NCBI GenBank assembly: GCA_017590115.1 | Contig: JAGGNK010010226.1 | Coordinates: 2,577,732-2,641,731 of the forward strand | Length of the DNA: 64,000 bases | Direction of reading: 5' to 3' | Source of the DNA: Montifringilla adamsi | Lineage: Eukaryota > Chordata > Aves > Passeriformes > Passeridae | In this document: positions 14,717 through 28,519 of the stretch, piece after piece | Layout of the letters: the number at the start of each line of letters is the position of its first letter | Numbering within the stretch: the stretch's first letter is position 1 | Translations under genes and position numbers: made by a program | The notes under the pieces: model-generated | The model's database searches: none | What the model was told of the DNA's origin: nothing | Seen by the model: only the letters and a program-made list of their open reading frames with translations

Positions 14717-15086
14717 TAGGGGCAGAGAAGGATAAACATTCAAAAGAAAAGCTATTTACACTAAAAGACAGGGTAGACTTTGGCACATGAACAAAGAGGA
14801 GGAAAGCAGTGTCAGGAATAAGCTCGCTCTAAAAATGAGGAGAATTCCAGTGAAGTTTTAAAGTAAATTTCTAATAGAAGCAATAGGCAGCACAAGAAGT
14901 CTTACTGGAAAGGGAATTCAGCAAACCTGTGAATGTCATTAGACAGCACAAGGCAGGCTGTGTCTGCCCCTGACAGCCCCAGGAGCCTCTCCTGTGCTCC
15001 TATAGCCCACCATATGGTTTCTCCTGAATAAAGGCTAACACAATTACCTACAGAACCACAAGGCCTCATCTCTAAGTGGCCACAAG

Positions 15087-15106
15087 AAAAAAAAAAAAAA
15101 AAAAAA
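15087..15106. repeat. A20 tract
   Basis: Pure run of 20 A followed by an A-rich stretch. No element was recognised upstream, so I cannot say whether it is a retrotransposon tail. Confidence 0.85.
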
Positions 15107-17860
15107 GAAATAATTAAGAGAATTGCCTAATAAAAACAAATCAACCAAACAAACTCAGCGAACCTCACGGCTCTCAGCTGCTTTCTCCGTGCCCAGCACT
15201 GAGCCATATGGCTGGTGTCTTATCTTAGCAAGGCACAAAGAGCTACACTACCAATTTATTCTTTTTGTATAGCACCTTTCACCACAACTGAGAGGTGAGA
15301 GGCTGCTCAACGAGGAGAAACAAATACATATGGCTTTTGCATATTAGCAGAGGTGCTTACGGAAACAACCGTGACTCACACCCACTGAAGTCAGCCAGTG
15401 TAGTAGCTGAATACACAGAAATAAAGACTGTCATGCCAAAACCCCTCAGTGCTTCCCACTGACTTCAAAGACTTGTGTTAGGAGAAGGTCCAAATTAATT
15501 TTGTACATGTTATTAAAGTTTTCCATCATCCAGGGCAGAGATAGGCTGAGGCCTCAGGGCTGCAGTGAGCTCTATGCAGGATGCCTTTGCAGACTCGCTG
15601 AAGCTGGGAGGGGTCTGAGCAGCCTGATCCAGCTACTCCTGATGGAAGCCTTGGCTTGTAAAGGCTCAGGGGCTGTGACACGCTGGAAATCAGAAATCAG
15701 CCTGTGCTTTAGCAAGGAGGAGCAGCACAGTCCCCACATATGGGCTCACTTCACACAGTGAGCATAAAGCAACCAATTACAGCAGCAAGGCAGCTAAGTG
15801 TCTACACTTCTTCCTCATAAGAATGAAACTAGCTACTTCAGTCCCCCACAGAATCTCATTCTTCCCCTTTTTAAATGTGACATCTGCTGTCATATCCAAA
15901 ATTTTACACTAGACAGCAGCAGCCTGAAATTTCTCAAATGTGTAAATTTTTCATCTTGCACTGAGACTGCAGCAGCCTTACCTAACCAGCTGGATCTATC
16001 AGTCAGCTGCCAACCAGCACTTGCAATTTGTTTATAGTCAACTGCAAGCGGATATATAAACTCCCCCAGATGAGGAAGATGTTGAATTTACAGAGACAAG
16101 TGACAAATGAGCTCACAATGAGAATGCATATAAGAATAGCCTACAGTGTGCCATTATATCATAACATAAATATATGACAACTACTCCAATCAATGCCCAT
16201 GGCAAATGTTTCTGAGTGTTACTCCACTAGAGTAATTTTTTTGTGTTTCAGGTTTTTTCCCTTATCTTTTTTTTTTTCCTTGAAAGAGACATTCATTCTA
16301 AAGTAATAACAAGTAAAAGAGGCACCTATTAAAATGAGCAGATCATGCTGTACTTTTTGGGACAAAAGTCTGATTAGTGCAGTTGTTGCATCTTGCTTCT
16401 CATGGGACAGTGTCCAGATACCAGTAATATGCTCCACCAGAAATACACATACACGCTGTGGCAAGTCATAAGAAGAGATAAACTACTATCTCATTATCTC
16501 TATCATTACATCTAGGCTCAAATTATAATAAACAGAACAGCCCATCATATGCACCTGCACATTAATACAAACCAAAGCTTTCAGCACACATGGACAGCAG
16601 TTTTTCATTAAAGGAGTGGATTCTGTGCAAGTGTTAGCATGGTATTCAGGCTTCCTTCTGGCAAGTGGCATTTCCAGTTCTTTCAAAGCTCGAAAATCAT
16701 GCCTTTGTAAAGAAACTAAACATAAATCCTCCCTGATCCCTCCATATGAAGCTTACATTGCAGGAGAGGTTTCACGGACCTTGGGCTAATCTGCTGGAAG
16801 TGAAGAACCATCCTTGAACACAAGGAAAAAGTGACACCAACTATGGCAGCTTAGCCAGCCTCCACACATGGTTTTTGGAGGCAAGACAGATCCTTGTTCC
16901 AACCTCTGATACATTTAAGAAAAGCTTGCTTTAGAAAGGTAGAGAAGGGTAAAATCTCCTATCCAAGACACGCCACAAAGGAGTTTCAAAGTAAGGATCC
17001 CACCTTTTCTGATTGAAGCCCATCCCTGGCATTGACTATTCATCCTGCTGCATTGTTCTACTAGGAACTTAAAATTTAGTTGAAGGTGGTTGAAAAAGCA
17101 TTTGTTCTGCTGTTTTTTCAGATGTATAAACCAAATTTCTCTGCCAGAGAGAGCTGAAGCAGGAGTCACTGCCCAAATGCAGGCCAACAAGTACTGGCTG
17201 AAATCTAATTAGTCACGAGTGAATGAGTTTGTTTTTGTTGTCAGAAGAATCAAAAAAAAAATCACATCAGGAAATGGAAAAAGCAACAAGAAAATAATCT
17301 TTTTCTCAAAAGCACAAGTGATAAAACGTACAGAATGAGAGCTTTAGATTATATATAGGAAATAACTGTAAGCAAGGAGAATGAAACCTAGATTTGAATC
17401 CTAAAGAATCCTGAAAATAATACAGAGAACATTGCAACTTTTGGTTTAAAAGAATTATTGTTTTCTTCCCTTCCAGGAGACATGCCATTGATTTTTGATG
17501 TCTCATGTAACTGTCTACTAAAGACAAAGGAATAAGAGACCTGGAATTGTCCCTGAGTATCAGCCAAGACACTTTCTCTGTGCCAAACATATCACCAGCT
17601 GCCACCTGGTCTTTCTACTCTCACGCTACAGAAAAATAATCTGGGAAGGCACCTAGGAAGGTGACATGGCACATTTGGGCCAAGTTCTTTCTGTGCTTAA
17701 TCAGAGGGCTGGGGTTTTATATTCAGCCTTGTCATTTACTGTCCACTCAGTAAAGATCTGACTGTGGTTTGAGACACACACTATGCATTGTTGTTTATTT
17801 GCACTAATAGCTATGGTCTAAAAGTGCAAACAATGCAACAGAATCATCATTTGTACCACC

Positions 17861-17898
17861 AAAAAAAAAAAAAAAAGGAAAAAAAATTTTAAAAAAGC
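17861..17898. repeat. A-rich tract
   Basis: A16 followed by GG, A-rich and T-rich bases. No adjacent retrotransposon was recognised. Confidence 0.75.
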
Positions 17899-20800
17899 TA
17901 GAAGAGTGGCCTGAATTTATTCTAATAAAAAATGGGAATTGCCCTGAGGAGAAAGAAACTTCCTTATGCCCTTATACAAGTTATTGCATGAAGAAATTTT
18001 CAGCTCCAAGAATAATATAATTTCCATTTAGCCTTTCATAGCCCAGAAGAACTGTGCCAGTTGCCAGGCAAAATCAGGATAACTCAGGCCACTCACTGTT
18101 CTGTCTTAGATACCCTTGAGTAGTACCTCCAGCCTTGACTCCTGCTGCCATGGATCCGCCCCAGCCCTACACCACGTTCTCTGCCCTTGCAAAGATGTCT
18201 CAGGTACCTAAGGGCTTCTATCTAAAATGGTCTACATACTTATATCCAGTTTTATTGTATTTTGTTGGGGTTGTATTCTGGCAGGAGAATCCCACCCACT
18301 ATGTTTTCCCTGTTTTTATGCTGGGTCAGTAAACAAGATTATAGTCCATGCTTCTCGACAGCCCAGAGATGTGTTCTATGTAAAAATACCACAGTTACTC
18401 CATCTTAACTACCCCTCTGTGTAAAAAGCAGCATAAAGAGGTCATATCAGGCTGAAAACTGGGCCAAAGAGAGTATATTTTCCTCTGGATGCCATTCAGA
18501 GGATTCCTCTGGATTCCTCTGAACAGCAACAGTTATAATTGCTATTATGTTTAGGGAATTGGTCTTGATCACTGAATGGAAAACACTTTGCAATTAAGAG
18601 GGTTGAAAGCATAACCAGATTTGAATAATTGATGTTAATTTCCATTTGCAGAGAAGACTATCACAATGTTGAATCCAAATGCCATGCAATCTTCTGGTCC
18701 ATTCCCTCATTTCTTGCTTCCATAAATTGCAAGGTAATGTTAACTGGAGGGCCTTGTACAGAATTGCTCTATGGATCACATCCCATTATGCCTCTGAAAT
18801 CAGGAAGAATCCATGCTTGCATCACTCATGTTCACGAAGCAAGTTCTTTCCTTATTTGGCCATACAATTAACTTAAATGAAACTGAATGTAATGCCTTGA
18901 AAACAATACTAAATTAAATGGTAATGCAGTAATCCATCAATTACAACAGGGCAACTAATGGCTTGAAATAGCTTTGTACAAGAGTTTCTAGTTGGATTAA
19001 TAATATAATTAACGCTATGTACTCACCATTAAAGTAGGAAATAAAATATTGTTTTAGTTAATCTCTCCTTGTCATTGATGGGGAAGTGCAATGCAACCAA
19101 AATTAATATTCATCATAACGTAGTGCCTAAGTATGCCAATATCTATCAAAAAACCCCTCAAAACATCAAAATTTGATGACTATTAAAACATGGTTCTTAC
19201 TGGGATTGCTGTAAGTATCAGAAGTGGTGAGAACATTTTAAATAACCTTCTTTGTTCTGAATGCAATAGTCACAGTAGCTTTTTACAGGTTAGAGAGAGA
19301 AAGCAAGGTCTGAGTGCGGCTGTGAGTTTGTAACCTCAGCATTCAGCTGGTTCAAGTCCTTCAAGGACACTCCCAGAAGCACAGAAAGTGGAAAAAAAAG
19401 AATGATGCAAATTATCTGGCCAGCTGTAGTGAGGAGGAACAGAACAGAATCTATATTTGGAGGACTGGAGGGAAGCTCACTCCTCTGCTTTCTGATGTTA
19501 CACATGCAGATGATCAGTTTAGATTTTCACACTTCCTGCTGGCATCCAACAAAACCTGAGAACTTTGAGAATCCAAAGGCACATGCATGTGTTTAGAGCT
19601 GTTTCCATGAGATGCACTCAAAGGGGTGCGTGGCAGGCATCGCCCTTTCTAGTCTGCTCCATCAGAACCCAGATCTGAGTTATAGCCATCACCCTTCTGG
19701 TTTAACTAACCAAGCAATCTGTTCCAGTGCTGGCAGTGTAAAACAGCCACCAGCGCCACAGCAGAGTATCCAGAGTCACCCAGCAGATCCTGCAGCTTGA
19801 CCACCACTGCCATCGGCCAAAGGAGGGTCCTGGGAGTGGGAGGAGGGTCAGGGTGTAGAGGGAGGATGAAGAGGCTGAATGCCCTCTCCTACTTAAATCC
19901 CACAACAGGGACATGCTTGCAGGCCTTCAGGGAGAGGAGAGAGGCTTTTTATCCCTTTTCTTTGTCTCTCTTGTGTTTTGTGCTGCCATGCAGAGCCGCT
20001 GACTGATGCCCAAAGCCGAGGGTGCGGGGCTGCTCTCCAAGTGCTCCTGGGGGGGCACTGGGGGCCAAATCCAGAGGGTGAGCAGATGAGCCCACCCCAT
20101 GACCTGCTGCTAAAGCCATCCTGCTCAACTGATCCACAGATGGCAGAACTCCTAATGTTCTCAGGGAAAGCCTTTCTGAAGTGTGTGATGTGCATGTGCG
20201 CACTGGGACTTTAAAGCCTTGCAGCCCACTCCTTTAAATACCTTTAGATCACAAAGCTCTGCACATAAGGCTGTATTTCAACAGTTGTTTAACACTTCCT
20301 ATGCATCTAAAACATAGCAAGAAAAGGAACTCAAAGCTCTGATTTCATGCTTTTAATGGAAAATTTACCCAAAAACCTGTTAGTATATGATGTGAGCTAA
20401 GGGCTCAAAGGTTTAAATTCTGTATCTATAAATAGAAATAGGACCAAATATACATGCAGAGACATTACAATTCAGCATTTTGTGTTTGCAGTGGCCTTTG
20501 AAGCAGACATGAAAAAATCTCCATTGCAATAGGAATTGCTCAGAGGCTCCCCAGGAGAAATTACTTGCTCCTACATGGCTTTGCATCGATGAACTGGAAA
20601 GCAAAGATAAGGGTACTGGCTCCTCCTTCTTTCACCTTTCCTTCTCCCAGGTTTTGTCTGGCCCAGCAGTTGAATAGAAACAGTTGTTTTAGGGCTATGG
20701 AAAAGCAAGGGAATGGTGGTTCTGCTTTGCTTTCCTAATGGTTTCCCCTGATTCCAGAAAAGCACCCCATGGGCAAATATATTCAAATAGATGGTTAGGA

Positions 20801-21160
20801 CATGCTACAGAGGTCACTTAGAGAGTAAAAAGCTATCTTGTATTATTTACAAGAAGTATTAGATAACATTTTGGCCACAGAGACACAAAGAAGCACCGTG
20901 AGCTTATTAAAGATCTAAAGTGCATGTAAAGCAGAAGGGTGTCTTTTTAAGAGGTTATCAAAGGATCCCACATGTGTATCAAGTCGACTCCAATGGAAGC
21001 AAAAAGAAATATGCCTGTTAACATTAATGGGAACTGCAGAGTAAGGAGAAAGGCATTCAATCCTAGTCTGTCTGAAAGCCAGAGAATGAGTATTTCAGTA
21101 ATTCTGAGAGTTTAACTTGTGATTTAAAGAAATCTATACATTTAAGACAGAAAGCATACC

Positions 21161-21181
21161 TATTAGGCATCATGCCTAATA
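21161..21181. repeat. Perfect palindrome, 10-bp arms
   Basis: TATTAGGCAT, a single C, then the exact reverse complement ATGCCTAATA. A short palindrome with no associated gene. Confidence 0.85.
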
Positions 21182-21789
21182 ATTTGCAAGCATTTAACAT
21201 ATCCACACAGACAGACTGATTTTGTTGTTTGCTATTTAGAAGGGGGAAGGGTGGTGAGAAAAATCAGCTTTTCTTCCTGTATTTATTTTATGCTTGTTTG
21301 GGAAATGGAAGAAAACAACACAGGATGCCATAAAACCTAAGGGGCTAGTAGGAAAAAAAGGTTGAAATAACTGTATGGGACAGAGTCTTCACTGACCCTG
21401 TGCATTCTGTCCTTTAAAGGTAAACACTGCCTTTCAAACCAACAGTATTTTTTATTTTATTTATGCCTGAGGAAGAGTAATAAAAATGCAGAAAGTGTAA
21501 AAATCAGGCTTCTGCAGGAGAGCTTGAATAACCTAAAATTAAGAGCATAACCCAGCCAATTAAGGGTTTCTTTTGTGTTATAGTCATGCCTAAGCATTTT
21601 CAAATATTGAAGGAGATGATTATGGATATTTGTGGCTATACTTCCGTGTCACTCAAGAAGAAGAAAAGCTGTCTGAGAAGCTTGGGTTTGTGGGGGAATC
21701 AGCACAGAAAAGGGGGTGTAATGAAAGAAAAGGAGGGTGGTCAGTGGACGGAGAAAAAAGACATCAAGAGGGAGAAAAAAAGTCATTTT

Positions 21790-21849
21790 GAAGTCATTTG
21801 GGTTTGAGGGGAACTGAAGTAATTTGGGTTTGAAGTCATTTGGGTTCGA
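21790..21849. repeat. Three imperfect copies of a 16-18 base unit
   Basis: Units of the form GAAGTCATTTGGGTTTGA begin at 21790, 21816 (GAAGTAATTTGGGTTT) and 21832 (GAAGTCATTTGGGTTCGA), the first two separated by GGGGAACT. This is a local tandem duplication. Confidence 0.85.
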
Positions 21850-24800
21850 TGAAGGAATTGCTTAAGGTTTGTTTTCTTTTTTTTTTTTTTCTTTTTTGTC
21901 TGACTGCCTACAACAATCCTAGGTGTCTTAATGTCTGGAAAAGATTTGAATTATTAAGGCATGAATAACTAGCAAAACAAACCCTCATTAAATTATAAAG
22001 GAATATATTTTAATGCGCCTTAGCGGAAAAACACTCATTCTAGGAGAAATCTGTTCAAGAATACAACAGTGCCACTCAGAAAACACCATTCTCCTGCACT
22101 GCTTGAGGTCTGTGGATAGTGGGATTCAGGGATGGGAAGCTGGGAACAGTCCTGTGTGACCACCTTCTACCGTAATTTATTGAGTGCTGTCATGGCATGT
22201 GGCACTGTGCAAACAGTGCCCTAGGGTGTTTACCCTCTAAATCAGACACAGATAATAGAAGTCAGGCACTAAATACCAAGGGAGAGTCCAAACCAGATGG
22301 AGACAATCCATTTTACATCAGATGTGGCTGCGACTTTCTCTTGCACTGATTACTTCCCTTTGGAAGAGCTCCTTGCTCAGGCATTTCATTGAAAGGAAAG
22401 CGGCCATCGGTCCTGTCCAGACAAAGAGCTCCCTTGCAGGAGCTGCAGAGTGAGTGCAACGCGGTAAATCAGGCACGGGGAGGCTGCTCAGGGACACCCT
22501 GGCACTGAAGACAGTCTGCCACGGCTCTGGATGCAGCAAGGCCGCATCATGCAGTGCCACAGATGCAGCAGTGCCAGCCCTGAGTAATCACTACATTACA
22601 GAGAGGCTGGTTTTCTTCTGCACAGAAAGCATTCCACACCGACCTGCTGCCTTGCTCAGAGCCAGCTTTTCTTTCTGTGCCTGGTTTTACACTGCACAGG
22701 CTGCATTTTACTCAGGAAGGAAGAAGGAAACTGAGTTATACTAGAGCAGAATTTTCCTGCCTCAGCCATTTAGACTTGCAAGCTCTTCAAGGGTCTGGCC
22801 ATGTTTATGTATAGGAGGAGGATGTCACAATCTGACATGTGCTGAATAATTCCAGACCATCAATTTTGGCAAACTTGCTGACACACCTTTAAAATAATCA
22901 TAATAAATATCCCCCAAACAGAGACATCAGGAACCCAAGGTCTGACAACTGCATTTCCCTGTGCACCAGAAGTCTTCACCAAGACAGTAACACACTAAAA
23001 TGAGCTCCTGGGAGATTATTAAAGTACGGAGAGCCCAAGTGACTCAAATGAGAGTATTTTCCATAGAGCAACCACTCTCTCAGTGAACTCCCAGCCATGA
23101 TCTCAAGAGGAATGTGTAAAACATTTCCAGACATGAACTTGGAAACTACAGATTTTGTAAATCTACTGAAAATTTCATAGCTTGTATAGTTACCGGTTTA
23201 AATTTTTTCCCAGCCTCCTGCTTACTTGCACTTGTACAAATGTATTTAAGTTCTGGAGGGTATGAACAATCCTTTTCTGTTCCTCTGCCTCATCATCCCT
23301 CCCCAGTAGTGACATACCCACCCTCTACTTCCAACAGCCCAAATTGGTTTTTATCTCCTGGTCTAACTGAGAATCAGCTAGTTAAATTCAGCTTATATTT
23401 GAAGTTTCCTGTTTCTATTTTGAACCTGAAAGGTGTACTAGAAGGTTCACCTCCTCTGATAACTGTATTATCAGTGTTAGTCTACTAAAGATGTTATCTG
23501 TCTATGACTAAAAACTTACAGGGCAGAAAATTAAGCTCCTCAAGAATTTCTAGAGGGGGAACTTCCAATTTACCCAGTTTTTCCATATATATACCTTATG
23601 AAAAGCAAGATAAATACTAATTCAAATATTTTAATTCTGAAAACGTTTCCTGTTACTGAACAGAGACAATATATATTAGGCTGTATTTACCACATGAAGG
23701 AATTTCAACTCCAGTACCATAAGGTCTCATCCTCTCTGATATTTTTTTTTTTTTTTGCCAAATCACATCTTTTCTGGCCAACAGCCCTTCTTATTCAAGA
23801 GTCCAGCGACTCCACACAGGACTCACATCCAGCCATTATGCACTAGAGAAGTCACCAAAACAAAATGTATTTATTTCCTTCAATAATTACACAAACTGGA
23901 TTCTTTGAATCCTCATTCACATTTGGCCTATTTTGCTCTGCAATTAGTTTCACTGGGAAGAATGAGACACTTGAAATCGAATGCCTGCCTCAGTGGGGGT
24001 AAGTATAGTGGAATCAGGCCACAATGATGGATAAAGTAAACACATTCTTTTGTTGCCATCCATCCCGTTCTTAAAAACCCTCTTTAAAATAGCTATCAGA
24101 CAAAGAAGATGATGAAAAGACACAAAATGAGGCCATGAATAACAACATAATTCAGATTAAGAATCCTAACCCAAATGGCCTTCAGAATTAATAGGCTATT
24201 CAAGGAAGCAGAATGCCCTCAATAAAAACAACTATTTGTGTGAAATCCTCCTTTTATACCCTTAATTTAGGCAGAGTTTTACCTCCTGAGATTCTGTTTT
24301 GCATGAATCAATGTGCTGCAGTTCACATCCAGAAGGAAAGACAAACTATGTGTTGTACATACTAGAAGATACCAAAAGAATAAGAAACATTGCTGCAATT
24401 ACAGGACACTAAAAGTTAACGAAACTGTTTGGTTTATTTTGGTTAGCACAATATTTGGAAAATACTGACATTTATTTTGGAAGTCACTGGTAGCAAGAGT
24501 GATTGTATGTTATGTACGAAGAAAATGTTCAGGCATCTGTAGAGCATAATATTAAACTTTGTACTTACACACAGAAATCATTTCAGTGCACTTTTTTCCC
24601 TTTACAATGAAGGGTAATTATAAAATTTGCAAAATCATGCCACAATACTTTGGAAGATTGGGTGACTTACACTTTGTTGCAGGCAGCAAAGGCTCACTCT
24701 CCGTGGTGACATTTTCCTGGAAAAGGCTTTTACCAGCTGCTCTCGACTCCGTAATGATTGACAGTGTCCACTCCATAGACTCCTGAGCAACTGGCTACTA

Positions 24801-26989
24801 AAATATATTTTCTAACAATTTGCTGTGTTTTATCCCTGCAGTGTCTTATTCTTTATCTTTCTGAAAAGCTCCTCAACTCATAAAAGTCTGTACAGCCTTG
24901 CTGCTGGCAGGATTTTGTTCAAGTTGCACTGTCTTTTATCTGAGGAAATACTGATATTATTTCTGGCAGCAGCTATAACTTTCCTGACATACTCGAATGT
25001 CCTTAAAAGTTTTCTAGTTAATGCAGGCAAAAGCATGAAAATCACATATAAAAAAAAAAAAAAAAACCAAAAAAACCCAACAAAATAGAGACTTACTCAG
25101 TATAAAGCAAAGAAAGTTGTGTTTTGACTTGTTTTTCCCCACCATGTTGTTTCTCTGATTAAAAGCACTTGAATGTCTGAGTATGTGAAAAACCATTTCA
25201 GAACTGGAAAAAATAAAGAAATGAGAAGCCATACTGAATCTAGAAATACAATTCCACCCAAAGAAAACTTGACAAAGCAGGAAGTCTTTTTGAGTGAATC
25301 AACTAGGAACAGCTGATAGAAAGAACTTAGAAAATCAAATAATTCATCTAAAATGCTACAAGATGAGGCATCTGATGAAAAGAATCTCATGTGCTGTGCA
25401 AAGCTGGAGTCTGTGAAAGATTGAACATGCTGCTGCTAAAGAAACATGCCAAGGCAATATCCCTTGGTGAAAAGAGAGAGCTGCATAATTTTTTTCAACA
25501 CAGCAGGAATTTGTTAAATGTATCAAGGGCAGAGTTCATGACCATTAAAGCAGATTATGCATGACATTCCTGAAAAGGAATAAGAAAAGATAAAACTCAG
25601 AATAATCTCAAAGGAGAAAACATGCTTTTGTGGGTTAGGAACATGCCAGTCCTTGGTCCACTAGAATTTGCAAGGTGCAATAAAGCCTTTCTTTTATGGC
25701 TTTATTTATTTTATAAGCCATATATTATGGAGAAATTATCAGAAAGGCATAGAAATCATCTCAACAAATTATTGAAGGGATGTGAAGAACTAAGTGCTAA
25801 ATCAATGGCAAAGTTCTCCTTTTTCTTGAAGCTTCAAGAAACAGAAAATAAAAACAAGGGTCAAGAGACTCAGTACCCTCCAAGTTCACTAAAATGTGGA
25901 GGGATTAATAAAATAATGTATAAAATAAATATATAAAGACATGTTTATTATATATATTGATAAATAGCCAAAAGCATATCACTGAAACAGATCTTTTTCC
26001 TGACACCTTGAATGTCAGGAATGACCTAGGGAGCACAAAGGATGAGACCGTGAAATATTAAATGAATTTTCTTGAAGAGGATAAGTCAGGTGATCCTAAG
26101 GCATTGGAAATAAAGATGTTGACAAGAAATTCTGAACTTTATTTGGGACTGAAACAAACAAAAACCATGAAAAGAACACCACAAGGTTCTATGTTCATTT
26201 CAAATATAAAAAAAAGATATTTTACAGCAAAAAAAATGAATCGTGAGTGGAGCTCTTTTTTTAGAAGAAAAATAGAAGGTAGCGGTTGACATTTTTATAT
26301 CGATTGTGAGAGTATGCCCTTGTCCAAGACTACTTAGACTTACTTCTTCTGGTTAGCCTTTCTAGACAGTACTTCAACAGTTATTTTTGCTACACACTAT
26401 CCCCGAAATAGTGGGTATGACTATGCAATTTTCAGCAAATTACATGTTCTGACACAAGCTACTGAAAATCTAAATACAAAACTTGGAAAACCACTCTAAA
26501 ACCAGACTTTTCTCCATATTTAGCAGTGCTGGATTGCAATTTGCAACTGGCAAAATACAGGTTGCAAGCTGATAACATCTGGTTTGACAGAAATCATAAC
26601 ATAAGATTGTCTGCACTTATGTGAGAAGTACTAGAGACTTCTGCATGTACAAGACAAAATTCTCACTGTGATTTGGAGGCAAGGAAGCTTTCATTAATTC
26701 CCAAAAAAGACAGTGAGTAGTTCTAAGGTCATGGACAGCAGTGACACCTGGGAATTAACACCAGAGGCCCATGGATTGCTGTTCCAGTCTCACAGGTGCT
26801 CTTGCAAGAAGCAAATATCCCTTTTTGCAGCAGGACATAGCTGGAAAGCCCAGCAGTGATGCTCCTGCCATTCTGTTTGGCACAACAGACAGTCACTGCT
26901 TGTCCTCAGGAGAGAGCAGAAAAATAACGCTGCAGGAGTCCATGGAGAAACAGAAATGCCTGTGGAGAAACATGTGGCACTTCAGGGGC
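21850..26989. other. Intergenic gene desert
   Basis: No gene recognised. A G/C-richer patch at about 22310-22720 has open frames on both strands without family resemblance. The stretch at about 22170-22260 (TTATTGAGTGCTG, GGCACTGTGC, CCCTCTAAATCAGACACAG) faintly recalls an ancient amniote interspersed repeat, but the match is too weak to name. T or A tracts lie at about 21876-21890, 23741 and 25050. Confidence 0.5.
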
Positions 26990-27560
26990 TGCGAGAACAT
27001 TCCTGGTTTATGGGGGGGACCCCACCTGTGAAATCCCAGCCTCCTTTTGGCTGTTACCGGCTGCTATCGCTGTGTTTGCCTGCAGAAAGCAGGGAAGCTG
27101 CACCTATAGAAAGCCATTGTGCAGCTGAACCACTGGAGCCAAACTGGAGCTATTCTGCTGTTTGGAGTGTTGGATTATGCCAGAACTGGCAGGCAGACTC
27201 TGCCCAAAGCAAAGGCATCCCATCCCCTGATTCAGAGGGACTATTGGCCAGATGTGCCATCAGCAGCTGGGGCTGCAGCTGCAGGGACAGCTTCACCCAT
27301 CCTGCTCTCGCTCCTCCCCTTCCCCAGGGATCCATCCAGGTTTTTGTGGGGATTGCTGGCCACCCCTTACCCCCTTAAGAAAGATTTGTGGCTGGGGGGT
27401 TCTGAGGAAACCAGGGGGTTAATTCCCCAGACAAGTTAAGGAGAGGAGCCCAGGCCTAGGGTTACCAGGGGGAATAGGAAAGGTGGGAATGAGGCCCCCA
27501 CTCCCTTTCAGCAGCAAGGAGCTATTAATTTGCCTCAGCCATGCCTTGTGGAACAACAGC
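26990..27560. mobile_element. G/C-rich block of possible LTR origin
   Basis: This segment is clearly richer in G and C than its flanks and contains GCTGCTATCGCTGTGTTTGC, AGCTGAACCACTGGAGCCAA and TCAGCAGCTGGGGCTGCAGC. I have the impression of a songbird LTR but cannot name it. Overlapping open frames of 140 codons (26956-27378) and 106 codons (27119-27439) are rich in Pro, Ser, Gly and Ala. They have no recognisable domain and are best explained by the low stop-codon density of G/C-rich DNA. Confidence 0.3.
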
Positions 27561-28410
27561 CTGCAATCAATCTCTGCTCAGCATTGACTGCAGCAGCAGA
27601 GCGTTTCTGACACAGTAAATGCACACAATGAATGGCGAGGAGAGATAGCAGGTGCTTTTGCCCTGCAGTTCTCCAACCTCCAAGTTCTGGAAATGGAAAA
27701 AACCAAGAGTTGCCCCACCCTGTTTCTGGAAAAAGGCCTCACATTCCTTGGACCAAGGCAAACCTACAAAGCACTGACATTTTTCAGTGGATCAGAAGCA
27801 GCAGATAGTAATCATTAAGCATTACTCAGTAGGGTTTCTGGCTGAACCACATCCATTCGGCAGAGGACTCGCTGCGTCTGTGTGGGAGGCAGACATTGCT
27901 CTGAACCGAGTGAAGACTGAACTGAGTGTCAAGTAATGCATGTTCTTGTTACAGCTTCTGAGCAGATGTCATTTTGTCATAGCTGCTGACATAATTTTGA
28001 AGATAAGAAGATTTGGAGATTTAGCCCGTGATGTTTTAAAGCTAAACACAGACAGGATTAAAGCTTTAAATTTAAACATAAGCTAGATATGGCCTTGCGA
28101 CACAGGGTTATATCAAAACTATCCCAAAACACATGCAGAAAAAAATCATCGTGCCATTTTTAATTTATTGAAATTTTGGTACTAGTGTTACTTCAATTAT
28201 TATTTTACCATCTCATACATTATTAACCACTCTTTTCACAGAATAATATAGCCAGAAAATATGACCTAAGATTGCTTTTCTGGAAAAAAAAAAAGTAGAA
28301 CTAATGAGGCTTGGTTTCCTTGGATTAAGTTTTATCGACTTTCACGTCTAAGATGATGTAAACTCCAATGCAAGCTTTTCTTTGGGAGTGGAACTGCTTA
28401 AATGAACATC

Positions 28411-28519
28411 TCCTGTGTGGATTCTCTGGTGTCTGGTGTGGTATGAGCTCATGCTCTAGTATTTTTTTTCAATCAAGGATATTACAGAGTTTCTCTTTTC
28501 CACATGCCTCAGACTTATA
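28411..28519 (-). pseudogene. C2H2 zinc-finger gene fossil
   Basis: On the minus strand 28434-28411 encodes RHQRIHTG, the exact His-linker core of a tandem C2H2 zinc finger, preceded by Ser-Ser-Tyr-His-Thr and followed by Asp where Glu is usual. Upstream on the same strand, 28519-28496 encodes YKSEACGK, which matches the finger start Y-K-C-x-x-C-G-K with the first Cys changed to Ser. The two are separated by 61 bases containing stop codons and a frame shift instead of the usual ~27, so the copy is broken. It is probably the remnant of a retrocopy or a decayed ZNF gene. The match is short, so certainty is moderate. Confidence 0.45.

Larger units (their letters stand above)
5601..21160. other. 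Intergenic gene desert
   Basis: Fifteen kilobases of mostly A/T-rich DNA without a supported gene. Apart from the GGAT, ATT and GT microsatellites and A tracts listed separately, there is a tandem GGATTCCTCT motif near 18478-18522. A more G/C-rich patch at about 19600-20220 carries short overlapping frames but no recognised domain. No CR1 tail was recognised here on either strand. Confidence 0.55.

Noticed and set aside
22170..22260. Possible ancient amniote SINE or LINE fragment
   Set aside because: Only scattered motif similarity; too weak to annotate without an alignment.
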